Origin: Spirulina sp. SIO3F2 | Lineage (GTDB): Bacteria > Cyanobacteriota > Cyanobacteriia > Cyanobacteriales > Spirulinaceae | Assembly (NCBI GenBank): GCA_010672165.1 | Contig: JAAHHN010000032.1 | Span: 1 to 41,624, forward strand | Direction of reading: 5' to 3' | DNA length: 41,624 nucleotides | In this document: one piece after another, positions 8,975-17,283 of the stretch | Position numbering within the stretch: position 1 is the first letter of the stretch | Layout of the letters: each line of letters begins with the position of its first letter | The notes under the pieces: model-generated | What the model was told of the DNA's origin: nothing | Databases searched by the model: none | What the model saw: the letters and a program-made list of their open reading frames with translations, nothing else | Position numbers and translations under genes: made by a program

Positions 8975-9046
8975 GTAATGGGCTAAGACCAATACGCAAG
9001 GATTTTTGGCTTAACCGGAACTGAAAATACTGACATATACGTAAGT
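8975..9046. repeat. Duplicated ~70-bp element, copy B
   Basis: Second copy in the same orientation as copy A, with the same block order and the identical 14-base end ACATATACGTAAGT at 9033-9046. It lies about 165 bp past the end of the Coq4-like gene, inside the gene-free region. Confidence 0.75.
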
Positions 9047-9210
9047 ATGGGTAAAACTCTCCGTTTGGATCTGTTTTTTGAACCTGAGGGCACTCAATGT
9101 GTTCTCTGGTTATGGAGATGAGCCCGGTCACATCGCAACAGATTTCCGCAAAGCTAGTCAGATCTAAGCAACAATAACCTGTAAAGGCTTATAACCGTAT
9201 CATAGAGCAA

Positions 9211-9720
9211 TCAACTTACACTCAACTGTTGCCCCATCACTGCCTCAATCTGCTCAAAGCTAGCCAACAGAGTTGGATTAATACCCAAATGCGATCGCAA
9301 CTGACTCAAAGTTTGATCGTGATAGTTGGTAAAATTGAGCTGGTTTAGATTCGGAGTTTGAATTGTCCGTCCATAGGCAAAACCTAACTCTAGAATTCCC
9401 CATTGTGCTAAGCAGAAACGATATTTCTTGGGGTAGAGCAGCCAAGATAAAACTTCCAGCAGAACTAGATGAATCCGCTTGGTTTTAACATCATTGCCCA
9501 TCGTGAATCCAACGACGAAAGCTTCGTCATTGAGTGAGAAACCGCGATCGAGCAATAAATGTAAGCAATCATGACGATAGAGATCAATATTTCCAGGTAG
9601 TGCGATCGGACTCGCTGGATTTTCAAGCAGCCAAACAATAAAGGGAATACTTGATGGTGGATCACCATTCATCTGTTTGATCGACTCATTTAAGGTCAGT
9701 TTGGGGTTGTAGTTTGGCAT
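9211..9720 (-). CDS. Coq4-like protein
   Basis: A 169-residue protein carrying the Coq4 metal motif HD-x2-H-x11-E: HDCLH followed twelve residues later by the Glu of NDEAF. The C-terminal block QTLSQLRSHLGI matches the usual Coq4 end (S-L-x-x-L-R-x-x-L-G-I). Coq4 is a scaffold and lipid-handling protein of ubiquinone synthesis. Cyanobacteria make plastoquinone instead, and a Nostoc homologue is known to bind an isoprenoid phosphate, so a polyprenyl-lipid role is an inference. It is shorter than mitochondrial Coq4, which carries a targeting region. A good ribosome-binding site, GGAGGT, lies five bases before the ATG (9726-9731). It stands alone between two gene-poor stretches. A 9-bp inverted repeat about 75 bp upstream could be an operator. 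Confidence 0.72.
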   Translation of the reverse strand: MPNYNPKLTLNESIKQMNGDPPSSIPFIVWLLENPASPIALPGNIDLYRHDCLHLLLDRGFSLNDEAFVVGFTMGNDVKTKRIHLVLLEVLSWLLYPKKYRFCLAQWGILELGFAYGRTIQTPNLNQLNFTNYHDQTLSQLRSHLGINPTLLASFEQIEAVMGQQLSVS

Positions 9721-10391
9721 TTTTTACCTCCATTACAGATGGAAGCATGAAAGATTAAGGATTGGAGAAAAGTTCTGATTAACAAAAGCCCTCTATACCT
9801 GCATTGAATTTAGGTATAGACTGGAGTCGTTTTAATTGATCAGCACAAACTTAAGCTCAGAACTACATCTAGCTTGAGATAGTCTGTGTTTGTAGAGTTT
9901 GTCTTGAGAGTTACTGATGAAAGCTACTCGAACAGCATGAGAGAACTAAATGTTCTGAGGATTAAGCGATAAAGTGCTCATTTTGAGTTCCTCAGCATCA
10001 ACTCAGTCTACAGCCTCGATCTACTATCAATATCCAATCAAGCATGATGAGATATTGATGTTTCCTGGTGTTTAAGCTCTGTGTTTTGCTTGAATTATTT
10101 TTGAATTTCAATCAACCGGACGTTGTCATGGCTGTCTCAATCTCATCATATTAGTCCTGATTTTAGAGCTAACAGTTGATTGCATGACAGGTTGGCTCAG
10201 GATTCTCAAGCACATCTATCAGGAGCATCAATCAGTCATCGTTAGTCATTTTGCGATCGTGGTGAATTGCATTGATCCAAAACTACAATGACTCAAGTGG
10301 AATTTCCGAGAACTGACCCAGATTCTGAATCCCACCCTTTAAACTGCTAGGGTTTACGATTGAGCAATGAGTATGAGGAGTCAAAAGACGG
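9721..10391. other. 671-bp divergent spacer, no gene seen
   Basis: It separates the minus-strand Coq4-like gene from the plus-strand DUF2993 gene. It holds the two ribosome-binding sites (minus-strand GGAGGT at 9726-9731; plus-strand GAGGAG at 10375-10380) and a 9-bp inverted repeat, TCTATACCT at 9792-9800 with AGGTATAGA at 9812-9820. The short minus-strand ORFs near 10283-10541 mostly overlap the DUF2993 gene and are rejected. Confidence 0.5.
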
Positions 10392-11189
10392 ATGGAATTG
10401 CTGACGATTTTGCTGACGGGGCTGTTGAGTGGTGTAACCCCCACAGGTTTTGTCTTGGATACGGTGATTGAACAAAATTTGCGATCGCGTCTCCCTGGCA
10501 GCGAAGAAATCATCGTTCGCGTTGATAGCACCCCCACCCATCAGGTGCTCTCCGGCCGAGCCGATCGCGTTCGCTTAGCCACACGGGGATTACAGCTCAC
10601 ACCCAACATTCGCGTGGCGGTCTTGGAAGTGGATACTGACCCGATTTCCATCAACATCAACCAACTGCAACGGGGGGGCGCTTTGCGCCAGAGCTTGCGT
10701 CAGCCTTTGCAAGGTGGGGTACGTCTAGTACTAGACGAGGATGACTTAAATGCCACCTTAGCGTCTGAGCAATTCCGCGATCGCCTCAACCAAGCTGCTA
10801 ACCGCATTGCGGGCCAAGTGCCCGGTTCCGGGACAGGTTATGAAGTGGAACAGGTGACGGTTGATTTCCTGGAAACGGGGCGGCTGCAGTTGAATGCCCA
10901 AGTGCGATCGGCCAATGCCCAGCTCCAAATTCGCTTTGAAGCAACTCTCACGGTCGAGCAAGGCTCAGTCCTGGGTTTTGAAGAAGTCGCTGTGTTCCTT
11001 AACGACGAATCGCTGGGGTCTTTTATTAACCAGATTGTCGAGCAAAATCTCAATGGTCGCTTTGACCTCCGGCAACTGGAAGACCAGGGAATTATCGCCC
11101 GCCTCTTACAATTAGAGGTAACTCCTGATGAACTGCGTCTGGCGGCGTTTGTTCACCTGGCGCCGCTCTCTCTTCCTTCAACACCATGA
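10392..11189 (+). CDS. DUF2993 (LmeA-like) lipid-binding envelope protein
   Basis: A 265-residue protein of the DUF2993 family, whose mycobacterial member LmeA binds phospholipid in the periplasm. Visible family features are the alternating beta pattern with VDSTPTHQVLSGRADRVRL near residues 44-62, repeated amphipathic strands (IRVAVLEVDTDPISI), and a second helix-strand half with DLNATLASEQFRDRL. The N-terminus has only a short hydrophobic stretch (LLTILLTGLLSGV), so export is uncertain. GAGGAG at 10375-10380 supports this start. Its TGA overlaps the ATG of the GerMN lipoprotein gene as ATGA, so the two are co-translated. In many cyanobacteria DUF2993 proteins come in several copies. Confidence 0.85.
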   Translation: MELLTILLTGLLSGVTPTGFVLDTVIEQNLRSRLPGSEEIIVRVDSTPTHQVLSGRADRVRLATRGLQLTPNIRVAVLEVDTDPISININQLQRGGALRQSLRQPLQGGVRLVLDEDDLNATLASEQFRDRLNQAANRIAGQVPGSGTGYEVEQVTVDFLETGRLQLNAQVRSANAQLQIRFEATLTVEQGSVLGFEEVAVFLNDESLGSFINQIVEQNLNGRFDLRQLEDQGIIARLLQLEVTPDELRLAAFVHLAPLSLPSTP

Positions 11190-11884
11190 AATTTTCCGCA
11201 TCTTTCCCTCGACTTTTTGGCCTTGGTCTGTTGCTGACAGTCACAACGCTCGGTGCTTGCTCTAGTGGCCGAACCCCAGATCCCGCTAGCTCCCCTGACC
11301 AACCTGCCGCAACCCAAACTGATTCCCAACCGACCGCGACGGAAACCCCTGACTCGGAAGCCCCAGCTCCTGTTGCCCAAGCCCCGGCTCAAGCGCCAGC
11401 CCAAGCTCCCAACAAAGCACCGAATCAAGCCCCCGCTACCTACGATCGCCCGGTGGAAATTTACTGGGTCACAGATGAGGATAATGCAGTGGAGTTGATG
11501 TCAGTACAACTTGAGGATGCTGCCGCCGCCAAGGCTGATGAACCCGCCGTGCCCCTCAAGGACGCGATGGAGCAGCTTTTGTCTGGCCCCCCCACTGAGG
11601 ACGATCGCACCACGACCATCCCAGAAGCCACCACTCTGAAGCAGCTTGAAGTCAAATCTGATGGCGTCCATGTGGATCTTTCCACCGCCTTTACTGAGGG
11701 GGGCGGCACAACCTCAATGACGGCGCGGGTGGCGCAGATTCTTTACACCGCCACCAGTTCTAACCCAGAGGGCCAGGTGTGGCTCAAGGTTGAGGGAGAA
11801 CCGTTGGAGGTGCTTGGAGGTGAGGGCCTTTTGCTGGAGCAGCCGTTGACCCGCAAGTATTTTGAAGAGAATTTTGATTTGTAA
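11186..11884 (+). CDS. GerMN-domain lipoprotein
   Basis: A 232-residue lipoprotein: signal peptide with lipobox LGAC (Cys about residue 25), then a low-complexity Pro/Ala/Gln linker with AQAP-type repeats (about 60-88), then a GerMN domain (about 92-230) starting YWVTDEDNAVELMSVQ. The usual GerMN blocks are visible: AMEQLLSGPP, TTIPEATTLKQLEVKSDGVHVDLSTAF, and TARVAQILYTAT...VWLKVEG. GerMN domains occur in the Bacillus germination protein GerM and in many envelope lipoproteins; here it probably binds cell-wall or envelope material, which is an inference. It overlaps the DUF2993 gene by four bases, suggesting a shared envelope task. Confidence 0.9.
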   Translation: MKFSASFPRLFGLGLLLTVTTLGACSSGRTPDPASSPDQPAATQTDSQPTATETPDSEAPAPVAQAPAQAPAQAPNKAPNQAPATYDRPVEIYWVTDEDNAVELMSVQLEDAAAAKADEPAVPLKDAMEQLLSGPPTEDDRTTTIPEATTLKQLEVKSDGVHVDLSTAFTEGGGTTSMTARVAQILYTATSSNPEGQVWLKVEGEPLEVLGGEGLLLEQPLTRKYFEENFDL

Positions 11885-11925
11885 GCACATTCCAAGTAAA
11901 AAATCAGCACAGGAATGATTTTCAT

Positions 11926-11995
11926 GGGTGGCGGGCGAGATGCCTGCACTACGGTTAGTCTTTTTTAATATCTGTAGTGTGGACATCTTGTCTGT
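11926..11995. repeat. Dispersed palindromic repeat pair
   Basis: GGTGGCGGGCGAGATGCC at 11926-11943 is the inverted form of the unit at 2193-2219. A decayed copy in the opposite orientation (CTGTAGTGTGGACATCTTG, 11973-11991) follows after a T-rich spacer. Together they could fold as an imperfect hairpin behind the GerMN gene and may serve as its terminator. Confidence 0.7.
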
Positions 11996-12031
11996 TTTGG
12001 ATAGTTATTTTTACGAAATGCTCCAAGGGTC

Positions 12032-13402
12032 ATGATCAACGAAATTCGGGTCAAAAATTTCAAAAGTTACCGTGAGGGAGTGCTGCCCCTTGCACCATTG
12101 ACAGTACTCATTGGTGCAAATGCCTCGGGCAAGAGTAACATCATTGAAGCGATCAAACTACTCCGAGATCTCGCCCAAGGTCATCCCCTAAATTTATTGA
12201 GTCAGTCTCGCCCTCAACCTTTCCATCCGTTCCTAAATGCCAACACTGACTCTAACCATTCCCCACCCTTTCGGGGTCATCTTGAGCAACTGGGCTATCA
12301 AGGCGCAAACTCATTTCAAATTGCCTGCCAACTCGATTCCGATCTGACTGATATTTGGAATCAGCTTGAAGTCACTTTGACTGTCAAGGGGGCAAACGAA
12401 GCCTATATTCACCAAGAAAGAATTTTTGACCGAAAATCTGGTTCATCGCTCTACGAATTGAGTGGAGAACCCCAAGGCCTAAATGGAGATGTTATAGTCG
12501 AATATCATCCGTTGCCAGTGAATGGGAGAACTGCCCAAACTGTCTGTAGCAATCGCATGCTGATTGCGACACAACTTCTAAGTGAAATTCGTTTTCCAGC
12601 AGCAGATCCCGAAAGTCGTCAGCACATTCCTCAAATCACTAATGCTTTTGTGGAAGCTTTGAGCAAGATCATTTTTCTTGCTCCCGAGCCCAACGCGATG
12701 CGCAGCCCGAGTCCAGTCGATGCAACCCTGTCTGCCGCTCAAACCCTGGCTCGTAATGGCAGCAACTTATCCGGAGTACTCTACAATCTCTGCCAAAACC
12801 AACACGATCGCCAGCACCTGCTTGACTTCATCGAAGATTTACCTGAGCAACAGATTACGGCCATTGGCTTTGAGCAAAAGGTTATGGGCATTCGTTTTAA
12901 GCTCACAGAAACATTCGGAGATGTGGAACAAACTTATGATGCAGAGACCCTCTCTGACGGGACATTACGGGTATTGGCGATTGCCGCAGTCCTGCTCTCT
13001 GCCCCTTCACAAAGCCTGATTGTCATTGAAGAAATTGATAACGGTATTCATCCCAGCCGAGTTAAAGACTTACTTGAAAAAATCAACACCATTGCGAAGA
13101 AACGTCAGCTTAGAATTCTAACCACTAGTCATAATCCTGCCTTGCTTGATGCCTTACCCAATGAAACTGTACCCGACGTAGTCTTTTGCTACCGTAACCC
13201 TGAGGATGGTTCAAGCAAGTTAGTTCGATTTCAAGATATTCCAGATTATGTTGAGCTGATGATACAAGGCTCTGTGGGACATCTCATGACACAGGGGATT
13301 TTAGATCGCTTTGTCAAATACCATCCTGGGCCAGAAGAAAAGAAACGCCTCGCCCTAGAATGGTTCGAGAATCTACAGGCAGAGGTTGAGAAGATTGGCT
13401 AG
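12032..13402 (+). CDS. AAA family ATPase (RecF/OLD/SMC-like)
   Basis: A 456-residue ABC-type ATPase. It opens with the family start INEIRVKNFKSY, then Walker A GANASGKS at residues 28-35. Near the C-terminus come the signature ETLSDGTLRVLAIA, Walker B LIVIEEIDNGIHPS and the H-loop LTTSHNPALLD. The middle is short, without a long coiled coil, as in AAA_21/DUF2813-type proteins. Such ATPases often act with a nuclease in defence or plasmid-stability modules. Here the next gene, overlapping the stop, encodes a PIN-type nuclease relative that carries a premature stop. No TOPRIM domain is present, so it is not a full OLD nuclease. The gene itself looks intact. Confidence 0.9.
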   Translation: MINEIRVKNFKSYREGVLPLAPLTVLIGANASGKSNIIEAIKLLRDLAQGHPLNLLSQSRPQPFHPFLNANTDSNHSPPFRGHLEQLGYQGANSFQIACQLDSDLTDIWNQLEVTLTVKGANEAYIHQERIFDRKSGSSLYELSGEPQGLNGDVIVEYHPLPVNGRTAQTVCSNRMLIATQLLSEIRFPAADPESRQHIPQITNAFVEALSKIIFLAPEPNAMRSPSPVDATLSAAQTLARNGSNLSGVLYNLCQNQHDRQHLLDFIEDLPEQQITAIGFEQKVMGIRFKLTETFGDVEQTYDAETLSDGTLRVLAIAAVLLSAPSQSLIVIEEIDNGIHPSRVKDLLEKINTIAKKRQLRILTTSHNPALLDALPNETVPDVVFCYRNPEDGSSKLVRFQDIPDYVELMIQGSVGHLMTQGILDRFVKYHPGPEEKKRLALEWFENLQAEVEKIG

Positions 13403-13874
13403 AGTGGTTGCAATTGTTGATACCTCAATACTCTGTGAATTTCTGAATCTGCCCGGTCGAAACAGTTCTCATGCCTCGGTTAGGGCAGAATTCCGCGAAC
13501 TACTTATCGCCAATGCCACACTAATTTTGCCGATGGCCATAATCTACGAAACGGGAAACTATATCGCCCGTTTATCTGATGGCAATCAACGTCGGAAATT
13601 TGCCACTCTTTTCGCTGCGGAAGTGCGTTGAGCAATCAATGGTGAATCTCCTTGGCAAGTGATTGAGGTTCCACAGCTAGCAGAAATCCGAGTTTGGTTA
13701 GATGAATTCCCTGACTTCGCTGCTCAAACCGTGAGCATGGCTGACTTGTCCATGATTAAAGATTGGGAAAAAACCCGAGAATACGAACAGAATGTCAAAC
13801 GACATCCCAATACACGAGTGTTCATCTGGTCGTTAGATCGGCAGGATTTAGGTGCTTACGACGATCGCCCCTGA
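13386..13874 (+). pseudogene. PIN-domain nuclease gene interrupted by an in-frame TGA
   Basis: One reading frame runs from the end of the ATPase gene to 13874 with a single TGA at 13629-13631. Both halves carry PIN landmarks in order: VDTSIL (first Asp) and YETGNYI (Glu) before the stop; SMADLSMI (Asp) and SLDRQDL (last Asp) after it. The whole frame would be about 162 residues, a normal PIN length. No ATG fits the beginning; TTG at 13386 or 13395 or GTG at 13404 are candidates, the first two overlapping the ATPase stop. The frame after the stop is unharmed, so the change is recent, a sequencing error, or read through. If translated only to the stop, the product lacks half the active site. 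Confidence 0.75.
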
Positions 13875-13944
13875 AGAGATTCCCCCTCCAACTCCTCATC
13901 ACGTAGTATTTTAGGGAGCACTGCCCCGCCCGCACACCCTAATA

Positions 13945-15390
13945 ATGACCACCACTGCCAATCCTGACGCCGAATTTCGTCCCGTCGTCACCCTGCCCAC
14001 CATCTTCCGTCTAGGACTATTCAATCTCGGTCTTGGACTGATGTCTGTCCTCACGCTTGCTGTCCTCAACCGGGTGATGATCAGTGAACTCTTTATCCCC
14101 GCTACCCTCACCGCAGGTACAGCCGCGATCCAATACCTGATTGCCCCCGTACGGGTTTGGTTTGGTCAACTCTCCGATACCAAACCCCTCTTCGGTCTGC
14201 ATCGCACCAACTATGTGCGCATCGGCGTAATTTGTGCGGGGATTTGTGTTTTCCTGGCTGCCCAGATCGCCTGGCAACTGGGGATGGCCGCCCCTGAGGG
14301 TGAAACCTGGGCGTGGAATTCAGGCACGATCGCTTGGTCAGTACTGCTGGCACTGGTATTTATCGCCTATGGTTTCTCGATTAGCGCTAGCTCAATCCCC
14401 TTCACTGCCCTCTTGGTAGATGTTTCCGATGAAAAAGAACGAGCGCGGATTGTGGCGATCGTTTGGTCAATGCTGCTCGTGGGAATTGTCATCGGTGGCA
14501 TCACCGGCAAAATTTGGGGCACAACCATCCTGGGGGAAGAGGGTGAGACTTCCGTGTTGACCAACATCACTGACCTCTATCAGCCCCTGACGCTGCTATT
14601 TATCATGGTGCCGATCGCGTTTATAGTGTTGGCAAATCTCGCTACCTGGGGCGTGGAACGGCGCTACTCTCGCTTTAGCCAACAGAAATCGACCAGCCAG
14701 CGTGAAGATAGCGTCACACTGCAAAATACGCTGCAATTGCTCACCAGTAATCGTCAAGTGGGAATTTTCTTTAGCTTCTTATTTCTGCTCACTGTGGGCT
14801 TGTTCTTGCAAGAGGCGGTGCTGGAACCCTACGGCGGCGAGATTTTCAAGATGCCGATTGGCGAAACTACGGCACTCAACTCCGTCTGGGGCACAGGCGT
14901 CCTGCTAGGTTACGGCTTAACCGGGTTTCTGGTCATTCCACGGTTAGGTAATCAAAAAGCGGCCCGTTGGGGCTGTGGCTTGGTCGCCCTTTGTTTTGCA
15001 TTGATTATTCTATCTGGATTTACCCAAGATCCGGGACTCTTAAAGGGGGCGATTTTGCTCTTTGGAGGTGCGGCGGGTGTGGCGACGATCAGCTCCATTG
15101 GCCTAATGCTCGACCTAACTACTGCTGAGAATGCAGGCATGTTTGTGGGGGCGTGGGGGTTGTCCCAAGCGATCGCTCGCGGGGTGGGGATTTTCTCAGG
15201 CGGCGTGATTTTAGATGTGGGTAAAAATCTCTTGAAAACACCGCTGCTCGCCTATAGTGCCGTGTTTGCGATTCAAGCCCTCTGTATGGTGGGAGCGATT
15301 GCCATCCTGTCCCGCGTCAGCGTCTCTGAATTTCGGAGCAACTCCCGCCGGACTTTAGCCACTGCAATGGAGGCCGATCTCGATGGCTAA
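13945..15390 (+). CDS. PucC/BCD-family MFS transporter
   Basis: A 481-residue inner-membrane protein with about twelve hydrophobic helices. The opening (FRLGLFNLGLGLMSVLT, NRVMI.ELFIPA) and the first-loop block APVRVWFGQLSD belong to the PucC/LhaA family (BCD, bacteriochlorophyll delivery). Bacterial members are linked to light-harvesting complex assembly or chlorophyll handling; cyanobacterial members are less well defined. A second-half repeat of the loop signature is seen around VIPRLGNQKAARWG. Its last eight bases overlap the start of the inositol monophosphatase-family gene, so the two form an operon. Substrate unknown. Confidence 0.87.
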   Translation: MTTTANPDAEFRPVVTLPTIFRLGLFNLGLGLMSVLTLAVLNRVMISELFIPATLTAGTAAIQYLIAPVRVWFGQLSDTKPLFGLHRTNYVRIGVICAGICVFLAAQIAWQLGMAAPEGETWAWNSGTIAWSVLLALVFIAYGFSISASSIPFTALLVDVSDEKERARIVAIVWSMLLVGIVIGGITGKIWGTTILGEEGETSVLTNITDLYQPLTLLFIMVPIAFIVLANLATWGVERRYSRFSQQKSTSQREDSVTLQNTLQLLTSNRQVGIFFSFLFLLTVGLFLQEAVLEPYGGEIFKMPIGETTALNSVWGTGVLLGYGLTGFLVIPRLGNQKAARWGCGLVALCFALIILSGFTQDPGLLKGAILLFGGAAGVATISSIGLMLDLTTAENAGMFVGAWGLSQAIARGVGIFSGGVILDVGKNLLKTPLLAYSAVFAIQALCMVGAIAILSRVSVSEFRSNSRRTLATAMEADLDG

Positions 15391-16237
15391 CGCCCCAAAC
15401 ACCGACGTGCTCACTCCCGACTTTTGGGATGATGTGCTGGACTTTTGCCACCAAATCACAGGCGAAGTGAGCGATCGCCTGCTGAAAGACTTTGGCCAGC
15501 TCCAAGCCGTGGAAAAAGCTGACGGCAGCCTCGTGACGGATGCGGATAAATGGTCAGACCAGACGATCCGGGACGCGATCGCAGAAGTCTTTCCAGAGCA
15601 TGGCGTCCTCAGCGAAGAGACGGTGCATATCTTCCCTGATACAGATTGGTGCTGGATTATTGACCCGATCGATGGCACGACCAACTTCGCCCGAGGTGTG
15701 CCCCTTTGGGGTATTTCCTTGGGGCTTCTCTACCGAGGCACACCCGTCTTTGGCTATGTTTGCTTTCCACCTATTGCCCAAACGTTCTATGGCTATTGGT
15801 ATGGCGAGAGTGGGTTAACTGGCCCGACAGGCGCATATTGTAGTGAGCCGAGTGGGGGCGATCGCCCCATTCAAACTCGCCCTGACCCCCCTGGCAAAAA
15901 CCAACTCTTTAACCTCTGCGCTCGCAGCACAGCGGTGATGCAGCAGCCCTTTCCTTGCAAAATTCGCATGATGGGAGTGGCTACCTACAACTGCTTGCTC
16001 GTCGCTAGCGGCGCAACCCTCGGCGCCATGGAAGCCACCCCGAAAATTTGGGATATTGCGGCGGTCTGGGCGATTGTCCAGGCGGCAGGGGGCACCTTTG
16101 CCACGCTGGAGACGCAGTCTGTGTTCCCGTTGGTGGTGGGCGAGAATTATGGCGATCGTCCCTTCCCGAGTTTGATACTTAGTCAAGCTAATTGGCTTTC
16201 CCAGTTTCGACCACTCGTTGATTGTGTGGTGGCATAA
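15383..16237 (+). CDS. Inositol monophosphatase family protein
   Basis: A Mg-dependent sugar- or nucleotide-phosphate phosphatase of 284 residues. Metal-binding motifs are all present: EKADGSLVTDAD (about 44-55), LSEET (76-80), DPIDGTTNF (94-102) and the C-terminal WDIAAVWAIVQAAGG starting at 223. Family members hydrolyse inositol-1-phosphate, fructose-1,6-bisphosphate, histidinol phosphate or PAP; the motifs alone do not choose. An insertion rich in Gly/Ser/Pro at about 142-172 is longer than usual. Translation is probably coupled to the upstream transporter through the eight-base overlap. Confidence 0.92.
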   Translation: MANAPNTDVLTPDFWDDVLDFCHQITGEVSDRLLKDFGQLQAVEKADGSLVTDADKWSDQTIRDAIAEVFPEHGVLSEETVHIFPDTDWCWIIDPIDGTTNFARGVPLWGISLGLLYRGTPVFGYVCFPPIAQTFYGYWYGESGLTGPTGAYCSEPSGGDRPIQTRPDPPGKNQLFNLCARSTAVMQQPFPCKIRMMGVATYNCLLVASGATLGAMEATPKIWDIAAVWAIVQAAGGTFATLETQSVFPLVVGENYGDRPFPSLILSQANWLSQFRPLVDCVVA

Positions 16238-16292
16238 GGAAACGAACAAACCGTCTACAATTTGAAGATGAGCCGCGTTCGCGTCAGAAACT

Positions 16293-16868
16293 ATGACCCT
16301 TGCAACCTCAACACCCGCCGCTGTGCGCTGGAATATCCACGACCTGGCCGGATTTCCTGAGAATGGCAACCGTTATGAAATTATTGATGGAGAACTGGTT
16401 GTGACCCGTGCCCCCCATGTTCGTCACCAAGATATTGCGGGGCGGATTTATGCCCTGCTTTTGAATTGGTCACTTCAGACCCAGCACGGTTTGCCCTATT
16501 TTGCACCGGGGGTCGTGTTTTCGCCAGAAGATGCCACTATTCCAGATGTGGTTTGGGCAAGTAATGATTGTCGTGCCAATGGCTTGGACGCAGCGGGACA
16601 TTTTACCCGTGCGCCAGAATTGGCGATTGAAGTGCTCTCGCTAACAGCGCAGGATCAAGACCGCGATCGTCGCACAAAGCTCAAACTCTATACAGTGTAT
16701 GGGGTGCGGGAATATTGGATTGTCGATCGCCAAGCCTGCACCATCGAAATTTATCAACAGCAGAATATGCGTTTGCAACGGGTGGCAACAGTGGGGATAG
16801 ATGATCAGCTCACCAGCCCACTGTTACCCGGTTTTAGTTGTGCGGTGCAGCTCGTTTTTGCGCAGTAG
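16293..16868 (+). CDS. Uma2 family (DUF820) nuclease-like protein
   Basis: A 191-residue member of a family greatly expanded in cyanobacteria, with a PD-(D/E)xK nuclease fold. Visible landmarks are YEIIDGELVV (about 28-37), IPDVVW (83-88, the PD), ELAIEVLS (109-116, the catalytic Glu region), and the Lys-bearing helix KLKLYTVYGVREYWIVD (129-145). All catalytic positions look present. Its biological role is unsettled for the whole family. It sits alone between the phosphatase and the tRNA. Confidence 0.93.
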   Translation: MTLATSTPAAVRWNIHDLAGFPENGNRYEIIDGELVVTRAPHVRHQDIAGRIYALLLNWSLQTQHGLPYFAPGVVFSPEDATIPDVVWASNDCRANGLDAAGHFTRAPELAIEVLSLTAQDQDRDRRTKLKLYTVYGVREYWIVDRQACTIEIYQQQNMRLQRVATVGIDDQLTSPLLPGFSCAVQLVFAQ

Positions 16869-17015
16869 TGCTCTTACATCATCGTGCAGTTTCGTTATCC
16901 TCCCTTGAAGAACTTGGCTTGATTTTGCTCTGAGTAAGGTAAAAGTTCCCCCTTATCAACATGGGAGTAAGGGACTACCCTAGTAGAAATAGGGTGCATC
17001 GAGTTGGCAGAAAAT

Positions 17016-17060
17016 AATTTCCGCACGTGCGGAAATTCATTTTTCACACGTGCGGAAAAT
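17016..17060 (-). terminator. Palindrome and half-repeat downstream of tRNA-Ser
   Basis: A perfect 22-bp palindrome at 17016-17037 (half-site AATTTCCGCAC) is followed 23 bp on by a decayed copy sharing CACGTGCGGAAAA (17047-17059). Read on the tRNA's strand, the palindrome can form a 9-bp stem with an ACGT loop followed by ATTTTCTG. That fits a terminator for the tRNA. The paired CACGTG cores could equally be a two-site operator. Confidence 0.6.
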
Positions 17061-17077
17061 CGAAAACTTTAAAGCTA

Positions 17078-17162
17078 CGGAGAGAGAGGGATTCGAACCC
17101 TCGAAGGCTTGCACCTTAACGGTTTTCGAGACCGTCGCATTCAACCACTCTGCCACCTCTCC
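17078..17162 (-). tRNA. trnS-CGA: tRNA-Ser (CGA anticodon)
   Basis: On the minus strand the acceptor GGAGAGG pairs with TCTCTCC (one G-T), with G as discriminator. The anticodon arm is ACGGT-CTCGAAA-ACCGT, giving anticodon CGA, which reads UCG. A long variable arm (AAGG-TGCAAG-CCTT) is typical of serine tRNA. The T arm is GAGGG-TTCGAAT-CCCTC. The 3' CCA is not encoded. Confidence 0.97.
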
Positions 17163-17283
17163 AAAAGGCATTCATCATTGTACTGCAAGTCACAGCCGAA
17201 CGTGGGTGCGAATCATGCTAAGCAGCTTAGCTTAAGCTGCCCACTGCGATGAGTCATACACAGAATAGCTAAACGAGTTCAAA

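Larger units (their letters stand above)
8492..9210. other. 719-bp gene-free region with a duplicated element
   Basis: No convincing ORF is present on either strand. The stretch holds two copies of a ~70-bp element (8541-8611 and 8975-9046) and a 12-bp perfect inverted repeat (GCTAGAATCATA at 8616-8627 and its complement at 8640-8651). The first copy starts about 50 bp upstream of the DUF928 start codon, so a role in that gene's control is plausible. A non-coding RNA is also possible. Confidence 0.6.

Noticed and set aside
15815-16369. 184-codon minus-strand ORF
   Set aside because: It lies opposite a clear inositol monophosphatase-family gene and shows no family motif.
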